From positions 1-18,445 of the forward strand of contig JBNMLE010000018.1 in assembly GCA_050874705.1 (NCBI GenBank): a stretch of DNA of 18,445 nucleotides, read 5' to 3'. Source of the DNA: Fiminaster sp050874705. Its GTDB lineage: Bacteria > Bacillota_I > Bacilli_A > RFN20 > CAG-826. The notes beneath the pieces were generated by a model that saw only the letters and a list, made by a program, of their open reading frames with translations, did no database searches and was not told where the DNA came from. The translations under genes were made by a program, and so were the position numbers. Of the stretch, positions 8,625 through 15,556 are shown piece after piece (position 1 is the first letter of the stretch; each line of letters begins with the position of its first letter).

Positions 8625-8664
8625 ATAATTTCTTAAACAATCATTAAATATAAAGGAGGATTTA

Positions 8665-8706
8665 ATGTTTTTTTATTTTAATAAAAATTTTGTTATTATT
8701 TACTAA
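8665..8706 (+). CDS. Possible 13-residue peptide with a perfect Shine-Dalgarno site
   Basis: AAAGGAGG (8652-8659) stands 5 nt before an ATG that opens MFFYFNKNFVIIY and a TAA stop. It lies alone in the gap between the yitT stop and the response-regulator start, on the opposite strand to both. A TATAAT at 8594-8599 could be its -10, but the -35 position (ATCATA) is poor. The peptide is hydrophobic and AT-rich codons dominate, so it may be a chance reading frame. No function is claimed. Confidence 0.2.
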   Translation: MFFYFNKNFVIIY

Positions 8707-8742
8707 TTTATTAATGCAAACAAAATTACAAGTTTCGTTTTA

Positions 8743-9804
8743 TTAACGGACAGGTCGCATGTAAAATCTTCCATAAACTTGTTGTAAACTTGTTACATTT
8801 ACGAAACTCTTAGGATCTATTTCACGTATGAATTTTATAACATCTTTTAATTCAGTAGTTGAAACAACTAAATAAACTATTAATCTATCATTTCCTGAAT
8901 ATGCACCTTTGCCTTTTACTATAGTTGCTCCATGAGGAACACTAGCAAGCAAATATTTTGGCAAATCGTTATTTTCTGTAATGATTTGAATTTGAACTTT
9001 TTTATTACGAACATTGATCAAATCAACCATAATCATCGTCATAATTAAATATCCGACTGAAAAGATTGCTCCAATAACTGCACCACTCCAAGGACCAATT
9101 TGGGTTATGGATTGTTCATTTACCACTATTGTGTCATGAAGAGGAATACTTTCGCCTTGAAAACCTTTCATTAAATAATAAGCACATACGACGAATCCGT
9201 TAATGATCGCGCCAATAGGACCAGCTGGACCACCGCGTTTAATTGAAACATAATAAGAAACAATATCAAAACCACCTGTTGATGTCTCATATTTAAAAGC
9301 AATCGCTGATGAAAGGCCGGTGCAAAGACCCGCAATTAAAGTACGGGCAAGAATTCCACCTTTTACATAAATATAAATCGCTATTTCTTCGAAGAAAGAA
9401 GAATTTTGAATCAAGTTGCTAAATAAGAAAACTAAAACAACATTAACAATTGTAAATATTGCGAAACGTTTTCCAACACCTTTAAAAGCGAGAATAATTA
9501 AAGGAATATTGACAACAACAAATAAAATGGAGAACACAAAAGTATCAGTTGTGGCATCGAACTTTAAGCCACAAACTTCAAGAAGCAAAACTATGTTTTG
9601 AGCAAAACCAGTCGCGCCACCTGTAACAAGTTTATACGCTTCTGGAATATCAGGTTTCATAAAACAAACAACACTAAAAGATAAAAGCGCTGATGCAATA
9701 ACTGACATAAAAAACAATATTATGTATTCGGATGTAGTTTTTAACCACATGTGATTGTATAAGAATGAGTTAATTTTTTTCTTAAATTTCTTTGGCGTAA
9801 GCAT
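8743..9804 (-). CDS. YitT family membrane protein (DUF161/DUF2179)
   Basis: A 353-residue membrane protein of the YitT family, common in several copies in Firmicutes and of unknown biochemical role. After a cytoplasmic start there are about five or six membrane helices (about 25-50, 88-108, 114-131, 150-170, 193-212, 240-262); GGATGFAQ near 62 and ETSTGGFDIVSYY near 173 are typical family segments. The C-terminal soluble domain (about 270-350; NDRLIVYLVVSTTELKDV and VTSLQQVYGRFY) is DUF2179. Length is somewhat above the usual 280-290, mainly through the N-terminus and one loop. No Shine-Dalgarno site is present; TATAAT (9822-9817) lies 12 nt upstream of the ATG. It appears monocistronic, and no convincing terminator follows. 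Confidence 0.9.
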   Translation of the reverse strand: MLTPKKFKKKINSFLYNHMWLKTTSEYIILFFMSVIASALLSFSVVCFMKPDIPEAYKLVTGGATGFAQNIVLLLEVCGLKFDATTDTFVFSILFVVVNIPLIILAFKGVGKRFAIFTIVNVVLVFLFSNLIQNSSFFEEIAIYIYVKGGILARTLIAGLCTGLSSAIAFKYETSTGGFDIVSYYVSIKRGGPAGPIGAIINGFVVCAYYLMKGFQGESIPLHDTIVVNEQSITQIGPWSGAVIGAIFSVGYLIMTMIMVDLINVRNKKVQIQIITENNDLPKYLLASVPHGATIVKGKGAYSGNDRLIVYLVVSTTELKDVIKFIREIDPKSFVNVTSLQQVYGRFYMRPVR

Positions 9805-9891
9805 AATTTCAAATTAATTATAAACAAGTAAATAAAAAAATGTAGAAAAATATAATAAAATTGATAAAATAATTAAGTGGTTTGTTTGATT

Positions 9892-9905
9892 AGACATATA
9901 TGTCT
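9892..9905. repeat. 14-bp perfect palindrome upstream of the thioredoxin-like gene promoter
   Basis: AGACATATATGTCT reads the same on both strands and ends 16 nt before the -35 hexamer. A second palindrome, ACTATATATATATAGT (9927-9942), fills most of the -35/-10 spacer, but it is nearly pure AT repeat. Either could be an operator; AT-rich palindromes also arise by chance. Confidence 0.3.
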
Positions 9906-9921
9906 TTCATAAAACTATTGG

Positions 9922-9950
9922 TTGATACTATATATATATAGTGGTAAAAT
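9922..9950 (+). promoter_or_regulatory. Promoter of the thioredoxin-fold protein gene
   Basis: TTGATA (9922-9927), a 17-nt spacer, and TAAAAT (9945-9950) preceded by TG (extended -10 arrangement). This is among the best sigma-A-type promoters in the window. It gives a leader of about 25 nt carrying AAGGAGG (9968-9974), 9 nt before the ATG. Confidence 0.75.
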
Positions 9951-9983
9951 CTTAAAGAATATATCCCAAGGAGGATAAAGATA

Positions 9984-10754
9984 ATGGTCGTTCTAACAGC
10001 AATTGGAAACTTCTTCAAAAAAATATGGACATGGATTAAAGAGACAGCCTGGGTCCAACCACTTCTTATCGTTGGTTTGATTTTTGGTGTCATTTTCTCA
10101 ATTCCATCAATCGTTAAAGGCATTAATGAATTAGCAGCAAAGAAAGATAACGCTATTAATTTCTATTACAACTATCAAGAATCACTTGTTGGTGGTAAAG
10201 ATAGCAATGCTGATAAATTAACAAATAATATTTACGATAAAATGAACGATAATTCTATCGAATCACAATATGGCGAAAAATTCTTCCTCGCTTTTGTTAG
10301 CAGCGAATGCACAACATGTGAAGAAGTAAAGGGCGGATTTGAAACATTAAGAGATAATTTTGATGGTTCACTTCAACCAGATGATAAGCTTCCATTCCAA
10401 ATGTATACAATCTTTACAGATGAAGCCACTGGTGAAACAGAAACCGATGGACAAACAGCATTTGTAAAATATATGGATCGCTTCTCATATTTCTTCGAAG
10501 AAGCTGCAAGCGTTGCTACATTATCAAATTATTATACAAATGGAAAATTATCTGATACTGATATTGAATATCTTGAATCAGTCGATCCAGACAATTTCCT
10601 TACTCCTACAATTTTATTAGTTGATTTTACTGAAGCTTCTCCATCATACGGCGTTAGCGAAGTAATGTTTGGTGTATCCGGCGACAACGATTATAAGAAG
10701 GCTGAATTACTTCTTGATTGTTGGAATCACGCTGGTGACTTCGCCATCGAATAA
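9984..10754 (+). CDS. Membrane-anchored thioredoxin-fold protein with CTTC motif
   Basis: A 256-residue protein I do not recognise as a named family. A short amphipathic start (1-20) precedes one membrane helix (about 24-44); with no lipobox or cleavage site it looks like a signal anchor. After a helical linker, EKFFLAFVSSECTTCEEVK (98-116) has the beta strand and CxxC (C109, C112) of a thioredoxin active site, and LTPTILLVDF (206-215) has the cis-proline (P208) that faces it. About 90 residues separate these, with an acidic helical insertion, so it is larger than plain thioredoxin. If the rest of the chain lies outside, it would be an extracytoplasmic thiol-disulfide protein; topology is inferred. 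It is monocistronic, with its own strong promoter, full SD and strong terminator, and uses more C-ending codons (AAC, TTC, ATC) than its neighbours, suggesting high expression. Confidence 0.75.
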   Translation: MVVLTAIGNFFKKIWTWIKETAWVQPLLIVGLIFGVIFSIPSIVKGINELAAKKDNAINFYYNYQESLVGGKDSNADKLTNNIYDKMNDNSIESQYGEKFFLAFVSSECTTCEEVKGGFETLRDNFDGSLQPDDKLPFQMYTIFTDEATGETETDGQTAFVKYMDRFSYFFEEAASVATLSNYYTNGKLSDTDIEYLESVDPDNFLTPTILLVDFTEASPSYGVSEVMFGVSGDNDYKKAELLLDCWNHAGDFAIE

Positions 10755-10769
10755 TAATTAGCAAAATAA

Positions 10770-10795
10770 AATAGCGGTCAAACCGCTATTTTTTT
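10770..10795. terminator. Strong bidirectional rho-independent terminator
   Basis: AATAGCGGT (10770-10778), loop CAA, ACCGCTATT (10782-10790), then a run of T to 10795. On the minus strand the same 9-bp stem is followed by TTTATTTTG. It therefore serves both the plus-strand thioredoxin-fold gene and the convergent minus-strand ylbF-rsmD-coaD operon, which ends at 10807. Confidence 0.9.
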
Positions 10796-10806
10796 ATTGG
10801 AATATT

Positions 10807-11286
10807 TTATTTTGATTCTTTCTTTTGGTACATCTTAATAACTGATGAAGGAACAAGAGAACTTATATCAACACCGCCCTTGTGCAATTCATCAATTGTT
10901 GAGGAAGAAATAAAGCTTGTTTCAGCGTGTGACATAAAAAACACTTCATCAATTGATGGATCAATATATTCATTTGCGGCTGATAATTTAAATTCATATT
11001 CAAAATCTGTTACAGCACGTAATCCTCTTATTAGACAACTTGCTCCAACCTTTTTTGCGTATTTAACTGTAATTCCATTAGTGTAGTCAACTTCAACATT
11101 TTTAACGCCTTTAATTGCTTCTTTAATCATTTCAACGCGTTCTTGAGTTGTAAATTTATATTTTTTATCAGGATTATCAGCAACTAAAACTATAACTTTA
11201 TCGAAAACTTTTAATGCTCTATATAAAACATCAAGATGTCCATTTGTAATTGGGTCAAAACTTCCAGGATATACCGCCACTGCCAT
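10807..11286 (-). CDS. coaD: Phosphopantetheine adenylyltransferase
   Basis: Transfers AMP from ATP to 4'-phosphopantetheine to give dephospho-CoA, the fourth step of CoA synthesis, in the cytoplasm. The 159 residues match the family length. VYPGSFDPITNGHLD (5-19) is the nucleotidyltransferase signature with T14 and H17; LIRGLRAVTDFEYE and the SSSTIDELHKGG segment are also typical of bacterial CoaD. It starts 2 nt after the rsmD stop, with SD AAGGAGA (11301-11295) inside the end of rsmD. Order ylbF-rsmD-coaD is the one known from Bacillus. Confidence 0.97.
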   Translation of the reverse strand: MAVAVYPGSFDPITNGHLDVLYRALKVFDKVIVLVADNPDKKYKFTTQERVEMIKEAIKGVKNVEVDYTNGITVKYAKKVGASCLIRGLRAVTDFEYEFKLSAANEYIDPSIDEVFFMSHAETSFISSSTIDELHKGGVDISSLVPSSVIKMYQKKESK

Positions 11287-11288
11287 AA

Positions 11289-11825
11289 TTATTCTCTCCT
11301 TAATATATGAATTTTTGCTGTTCCATATTCTAATATTTTAAATCTAAAAATATCTTCATCAACATTTAATAATACTTCTGATTCTAATACTAAAATGCCT
11401 CCATCTTTCAAAATATTGCAATTTAATATAAGATCAATAACTCTATAATAAATATCTAATTTATAAGGTGGATCAACAAAAATTATGTCATATTGTTCTT
11501 TTGTTTCTTTTAAAAAAGATAAAACATCACTACAAACAATAGTTGCTAAATCATTGATTTTAAGCGCGCGCGCGTTATCTTTTATTATTTTTATTTGTTC
11601 ATGACCTTTATCGACAAAAGTAACTTTGTTTGCGCCTCTAGAAAGAGATTCAAAACCATAACTTCCCGAACCAGCAAATAAATCTAAAACATTTGCGTTA
11701 ATAATTTCATCTCCAATGGAAGAAAAAACACCTTGCCTTACTTTATCCATTGTAGGTTTGGTTCTTAAACTATTTGGCGTTTTTAATAAACGCGATCTAA
11801 ATTGACCACCAGTAATTCTAATCAT
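11289..11825 (-). CDS. rsmD: 16S rRNA (guanine-966 N2) methyltransferase
   Basis: Methylates N2 of G966 in 16S rRNA, using S-adenosylmethionine. I place the start at the internal ATG (11825-11823), giving 178 residues that begin MIRITGGQFRSRLL, the usual RsmD start; an upstream in-frame ATG at 11873 would add 16 residues lying wholly inside ylbF. Seen: RTKPTMDKVRQGVF (21-34; the RPT-x-D-x-V-R element of the family), SAM motif VLDLFAGSGSYG (46-57), and catalytic DPPY (118-121). The chosen ATG overlaps the last codons of ylbF (8-nt overlap), so translation is probably coupled; no SD is evident. Confidence 0.95.
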   Translation of the reverse strand: MIRITGGQFRSRLLKTPNSLRTKPTMDKVRQGVFSSIGDEIINANVLDLFAGSGSYGFESLSRGANKVTFVDKGHEQIKIIKDNARALKINDLATIVCSDVLSFLKETKEQYDIIFVDPPYKLDIYYRVIDLILNCNILKDGGILVLESEVLLNVDEDIFRFKILEYGTAKIHILRRE

Positions 11826-12183
11826 CGAATTCACTACATTTATGAGAAGAAAAATCTTTAAAAATTGAATCATTTATTTTTTCATACATTTTTCTTACTT
11901 CTATATATGCCTTATTATATTTTTTAACGAGCGGATGCGTATCAAGTTCTAATTTTGCTAAATATAATTTTCTTTGTGCCTGTCTTACTTCATCAGAATC
12001 TTCTTTAAATGCCTTTAAAGCATCTTCAAGATGTAAACATTCTAAATCTTTTTTATAAGATAAAAGCATTACTTCTTCATTTTTATTAAGTTCTTCTTCT
12101 AATTTATTTAACGCAATAATCCTTGGATCGGAGTTTATTGCGTCTTTTAATGCTTCTAAAGCATCAATTAATTTCTCATCCAT
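11818..12183 (-). CDS. ylbF: YlbF/YmcA family protein
   Basis: A 121-residue, almost wholly helical protein of the Com_YlbF family. In Bacillus subtilis YlbF, YmcA and YaaT form the Y-complex that acts with RNase Y in mRNA maturation and affects competence, sporulation and biofilm. The start is taken at 12183 (MDEKLIDALEALKDAI); the longer frame from 12306 would run through the def start region on the opposite strand with a non-family, hydrophobic extension. First gene of ylbF-rsmD-coaD. The Bacillus gene ylbG, normally between ylbF and rsmD, is absent. No SD: TATTAT (12196-12191) lies 7 nt before the ATG, suggesting a leaderless message. Confidence 0.87.
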   Translation of the reverse strand: MDEKLIDALEALKDAINSDPRIIALNKLEEELNKNEEVMLLSYKKDLECLHLEDALKAFKEDSDEVRQAQRKLYLAKLELDTHPLVKKYNKAYIEVRKMYEKINDSIFKDFSSHKCSEFDD

Positions 12184-12212
12184 ATGCTTAATAATATCAA
12201 ATTTATAGCAAT

Positions 12213-12218
12213 TATGAT
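12213..12218 (+). promoter_or_regulatory. Possible -10 hexamer for def
   Basis: TATGAT, 11 nt before the def ATG, with no Shine-Dalgarno sequence in between. Only 46 bp separate the divergent def and ylbF start codons, so both promoters must overlap and their leaders must be very short. No convincing -35 hexamer is seen. Confidence 0.4.
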
Positions 12219-12229
12219 ACGATAAGAGC

Positions 12230-12790
12230 ATGAGAAAATATTTTAGAATTGTAAAAGATAACGAAAAATCATTAAGAGAAAAATCAAAAATTGTTGAAAA
12301 TATCACAGAAAAAGAAATATCTCTTGTAAAAGAGATGAAGCAATATTTGCTTGCAAGTCAAGATGAAAAAACTAGAGAAAAATATCATTTAAGAGAAGGA
12401 GTTGGTTTAGCCGCTCCACAAATTGGGCAAAACATTAGAGCTATTGTGGTTTGCTATGATGATTACGATAGCGAAGGAAATAAAACCCAAATAAGCCATT
12501 GCCTTATTAATCCAAAAATAATTTCAGAAAGCGTAAAAGAAGTATATCTTTCTAATGGCGAAGGATGCCTTTCTGTAGATGATGAACATAAAGGTTATGT
12601 TTATAGAAAATTCAAAGTTCTTGTTAAAGCCTTTGATGTAGAACAAAATAAAGAAACAATAATTACCGCAAGAGGATTTGAAGCAATCGTTCTTCAACAT
12701 GAAATTGATCACTTAAACGGTATTTTATATTGCGACCATATCAATAAAAATAATCCATTTGAAGTAAAAAGTGATGCAGTTAGATTATAA
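12230..12790 (+). CDS. def: Peptide deformylase
   Basis: Removes the formyl group from the N-terminal methionine of new proteins. Its 186 residues match the longer, type-2 Gram-positive form. The three family motifs are intact: GVGLAAPQIG (57-66), EGCLSV (111-116; metal ligand C113) and QHEIDHLNG (156-164; ligands H157, H161, catalytic E158). The N-terminus (IVKDNEKSLREKS) aligns with other type-2 enzymes from the chosen ATG. Divergent from ylbF with a 46-bp gap and no SD. Monocistronic in appearance; rnj downstream has its own promoter. Confidence 0.96.
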   Translation: MRKYFRIVKDNEKSLREKSKIVENITEKEISLVKEMKQYLLASQDEKTREKYHLREGVGLAAPQIGQNIRAIVVCYDDYDSEGNKTQISHCLINPKIISESVKEVYLSNGEGCLSVDDEHKGYVYRKFKVLVKAFDVEQNKETIITARGFEAIVLQHEIDHLNGILYCDHINKNNPFEVKSDAVRL

Positions 12791-12846
12791 AATTTGATTG
12801 TTCTTTTGAACTTATATGAGCACTTATTAAAAGCGGTTTCATAAGA

Positions 12847-12874
12847 TTGACTTTTAATAGTTTTATTATATAAA
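12847..12874 (+). promoter_or_regulatory. Promoter of rnj-maf
   Basis: TTGACT (12847-12852), 16-nt spacer, TATAAA (12869-12874); TAAAAT at 12871 with an 18-nt spacer is the alternative -10. The leader would be about 50 nt, ending in SD AGGAGGT just before the rnj ATG. Confidence 0.65.
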
Positions 12875-12929
12875 ATAGTTTTGTCGTTAAAGATGAAGAT
12901 AATTCATTTATATTTATAGGAGGTTTCCG

Positions 12930-14597
12930 ATGGAAAACGAGAATTCACCTATTTCAATATATGCTTTGGGTGGGCTATGTGAAGTAGGCAAAAATACGTA
13001 TTGTATTGAAAGTGAAAATTCAATAGTTATTATCGATGCGGGCGTTCTTTTTCCGGGTAGTGATTTTCCTGGTGTTAGCTATGTCATCCCAGACTATACA
13101 AGGCTAAAAACATCAAGACAAAAAATTAAAGCCCTATTTATCACGCATGGCCATGAAGACCATATTGGTGGAATACCATTTTTAATTCAAAATTTACATA
13201 TTCCAGTAATTTATGCTCCAAAACTTGCTGCAGCAATGATTAAACATAAACTTGCGGATATGCGCATTAAAGAATCAGTTAATATCGTTGAATATGATAG
13301 CAATTCTGTTATTCATGTTGCGGAATTTACATTTACTTTCTTTTATGTAACTCACTCAATTCCTGATGCATACGGAATATGTGTTGATACACCACAAGGA
13401 AGAATTGTTCATACTGGTGACTTTAAGATTGACTTAACACCTGTTGGTCATGAAATTGAATTATCAAAAATTGCTAGAATTGGATCTGAAGGAGTTGATT
13501 TATTATTAAGCGACTCCACTAACGCGGAAATTGAAGGATATACTCCAAGTGAAACAAACATTCTTCAATCTATTAGAGAAATATTCGAATCCGCTCCTGG
13601 AAGACTTATCTTATCAACATTCTCAAGCAATATTTCGCGTATCCAACAAATTGTTCAAGTTGCAACTGAACACAATCGCTATGTTGCTATTTTAGGACGT
13701 AGCATGGAAAATGTTGTTCAACTTGCTCGTGATTTTGGCTATATAAAAATACCTAATAAGATGATTATTCCTATCGAAGAAGTTAAACTTCATAAATTGA
13801 ATGAAGTTTGTGTACTTTGTACAGGAAGCCAAGGCGAACCGATGGCGGCTTTAAGTAGAATTGCAAATGGAGAACACAAAGACTTAACAATTATCCCTGG
13901 TGATACAGTTGTATTTTCTTCAAGCGCTATTCCAGGTAACGCTACTTTTATTGATAGAGTTGTTAATATGCTTACAAGAAAAGGCGCTGAAGTTATTACA
14001 AATTCAGTCCTTTATAGCGTTCACTCCTCCGGCCACCCAAGCAAACAAGAACTTCGTTTAATGCTTAAATTAGTCAATCCAAAATATTTTATGCCTATAC
14101 ATGGTGAATATAGAATGTTAAAGATTCATGGTCAAATAGCCGAATCACTTCATATTCCACATGAAAATATATTCGTTTTAGAAAATGGGGAAATCATTTC
14201 ATTATTTAAACACCATGTTAAATACGAATCTAGCTTCCCTTGTGAACCAGTGTATATTGATGGAAGAGATATAAATGGTCTTTCTTCATCGGTTTTAGGT
14301 GATCGAGAAATATTAAAAGAAGAAGGATTAATTTCAATCATTATCGGAATCGATTCTAAAAAAGGAAAGATTTTAACTAAACCAGTAGTAATAAGTAAAG
14401 GTTTTACCTTTAATGAAAAGAAAATAACAAATGAAATTGAACAACTAATTTCGAATAAATTGACTTTATTTATTAATAATAAAGTTACCTTTAGTGAAAT
14501 CAAAACCTTTATCAAGACAGTTGTCAGTCAATATGTTTATAAAAAAGCGGAAAGGAACCCAGTTGTTGTACCTGTGGTTATGGATGTTAATCAATGA
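12930..14597 (+). CDS. rnj: Ribonuclease J
   Basis: A 555-residue metallo-beta-lactamase/beta-CASP nuclease with 5'-3' exo- and endonuclease activity, central to mRNA decay and rRNA maturation in Firmicutes. The metal site THGHEDHIGG (72-81) is intact, with later ligands in HTGDFK; the beta-CASP part carries STFSSNISRIQQ and SVHSSGHPS-type motifs, then LVNPKYFMPIHGEYRML, followed by the C-terminal domain. Length equals Bacillus RNase J1/J2; with one copy visible, J1 versus J2 cannot be decided, though the complete metal site favours an active J1-type enzyme. SD TAGGAGGT (about 12917-12924) is strong. It ends in TGA that overlaps the maf start (ATGA). Confidence 0.96.
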   Translation: MENENSPISIYALGGLCEVGKNTYCIESENSIVIIDAGVLFPGSDFPGVSYVIPDYTRLKTSRQKIKALFITHGHEDHIGGIPFLIQNLHIPVIYAPKLAAAMIKHKLADMRIKESVNIVEYDSNSVIHVAEFTFTFFYVTHSIPDAYGICVDTPQGRIVHTGDFKIDLTPVGHEIELSKIARIGSEGVDLLLSDSTNAEIEGYTPSETNILQSIREIFESAPGRLILSTFSSNISRIQQIVQVATEHNRYVAILGRSMENVVQLARDFGYIKIPNKMIIPIEEVKLHKLNEVCVLCTGSQGEPMAALSRIANGEHKDLTIIPGDTVVFSSSAIPGNATFIDRVVNMLTRKGAEVITNSVLYSVHSSGHPSKQELRLMLKLVNPKYFMPIHGEYRMLKIHGQIAESLHIPHENIFVLENGEIISLFKHHVKYESSFPCEPVYIDGRDINGLSSSVLGDREILKEEGLISIIIGIDSKKGKILTKPVVISKGFTFNEKKITNEIEQLISNKLTLFINNKVTFSEIKTFIKTVVSQYVYKKAERNPVVVPVVMDVNQ

Positions 14598-15139
14598 TTA
14601 TTTTAGCAAGCCAATCTCCAAGAAGAAGAGAATTAATTAAAAAAATCACTAACGATTTTATTGTAATTCCATCAAATATCGATGAATCATTGCTTCATAT
14701 TGAACCAAGCGCTCTTCCTGGTGAACTTTCTAAATTAAAAGCATATTCAATCTTTTCAAAATATCCAAATGACACTGTTCTTGCTTGTGACACTGTTGTC
14801 ATTTTAAAAGGTGAATTAATGGGAAAACCAAAGACCAAAGAAGAAGCTAAAGAAATGCTCCGAAAATTAAGCGGAAACAAGCATGTAGTCATATCTGGTT
14901 ATACATTTATTAACAAAAACAAAGAAGTTACTAGAACAGTAAAAACAGAAGTTTATTTCAACAAATTAAGCGAAGAAACAATCGAAAAATATGTTGAAAC
15001 AGGATCTCCAATGGATAAAGCTGGTGGATATGGTATACAAGATAAAGAATTTGATTTAGTAAATCATATCGAAGGAAGCTATGACAATGTCATTGGCCTT
15101 CCAGTTGAAGACATTAAAGTCCACTGCTTCAACGATTAA
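14594..15139 (+). CDS. maf: Maf family nucleoside triphosphate pyrophosphatase
   Basis: A 181-residue house-cleaning pyrophosphatase that hydrolyses non-canonical or modified NTPs to NMPs (YhdE/YceF families); old name septum formation protein. Seen: LASQSPRRRELI (4-15), the opening Maf signature; LACDTVV (63-69) with D66; MGKPK (75-79); SGYTF; and KAGGYGIQD near 142-150. Starts inside the rnj stop (ATGA, 4-nt overlap) without its own SD, so it is translated by coupling. Its 3' end overlaps the convergent EIIB-like gene by 11 nt. Confidence 0.95.
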   Translation: MIILASQSPRRRELIKKITNDFIVIPSNIDESLLHIEPSALPGELSKLKAYSIFSKYPNDTVLACDTVVILKGELMGKPKTKEEAKEMLRKLSGNKHVVISGYTFINKNKEVTRTVKTEVYFNKLSEETIEKYVETGSPMDKAGGYGIQDKEFDLVNHIEGSYDNVIGLPVEDIKVHCFND

Positions 15140-15527
15140 TTATTTGTTTATAAACATTATTCAAATCATCCTTGCTTACGAGGATGATTTTATTTGACAT
15201 TCTTATAACAGAATCGATTCCTAAATTATTTAATTTTTCTTCATCAACAATATCATAATCTTTCAAGATTAAATTTAATCTTGAACCCACAAGTGTGGCG
15301 TTAATCACATTATCTTTGCCGCCTATTGCTTCTAATATTTGATTATCAGGAAGAGGCGCTTTAATAACCTTGTTCTTTTTGCTTTTCACCATTGCGATGA
15401 TAAAAAGAATTAAAACTGTTATAAATATTAAAGATGCGACAACAATTGAAATAGGCAAAATATAATTTTTTAATATTTCGTTAAATTGATTGTCGGTTGG
15501 ATTAGTGCTTGCAAAAATATAAAACAT
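15129..15527 (-). CDS. Membrane-anchored PTS EIIB-like domain lacking the active cysteine
   Basis: A 132-residue protein: short outer N-terminus, one membrane helix (about 22-46), the basic stretch KSKKNK, then a domain of about 70 residues that follows the glucose-type EIIB pattern (ILEAIGGKDNVINATLVGSRLNL, then VDEEKLNNLGIDSVIRMSNKIILV). In true EIIB the phosphorylated cysteine sits two residues before the (T/S)RL; here that place is V80 in V-G-S-R-L, so it cannot carry phosphate from HPr/EIIA by the normal route. No EIIA or EIIC gene is near. It may be a regulatory or scaffold relative of EIIB. No SD; TATGAT (15544-15539) lies 11 nt before the ATG. Divergent from the CYTH gene (29-bp gap), convergent with maf. 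Confidence 0.7.
   Translation of the reverse strand: MFYIFASTNPTDNQFNEILKNYILPISIVVASLIFITVLILFIIAMVKSKKNKVIKAPLPDNQILEAIGGKDNVINATLVGSRLNLILKDYDIVDEEKLNNLGIDSVIRMSNKIILVSKDDLNNVYKQIINR
15163..15194 (+). terminator. Terminator of rnj-maf inside the opposing gene
   Basis: AAATCATCCT (15163-15172), 8-nt loop, AGGATGATTT (15181-15190): a perfect 10-bp stem followed by TATTT, so the stem end and tail form a T-rich run. It lies 24 nt past the maf stop and wholly within the 3' coding part of the EIIB-like gene on the other strand. Confidence 0.7.
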
Positions 15528-15556
15528 ATAAGTATATTATCATAAGGAAAACATTT

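Noticed and set aside
8670..8687. AT-only hairpin as a possible terminator of yitT
   Set aside because: The stem TTTTTATT/AATAAAAA has no G or C and a 2-nt loop; too weak, and it lies in an AT-rich tract where such repeats are expected.
11826..11873. Longer rsmD start (extra 16 residues)
   Set aside because: The added residues lie inside ylbF in another frame and are not RsmD-like; the family start MIRITGG is at the internal ATG.
12184..12306. Longer ylbF start (extra 41 residues)
   Set aside because: The extension is hydrophobic, unlike YlbF, and runs antisense through the start of def.
15509..15556. Longer CYTH start (extra 16 residues)
   Set aside because: It overlaps the divergent EIIB-like gene and has no SD, whereas the ATG at 15557 has AAGGA at good spacing and puts ExExK near the N-terminus.
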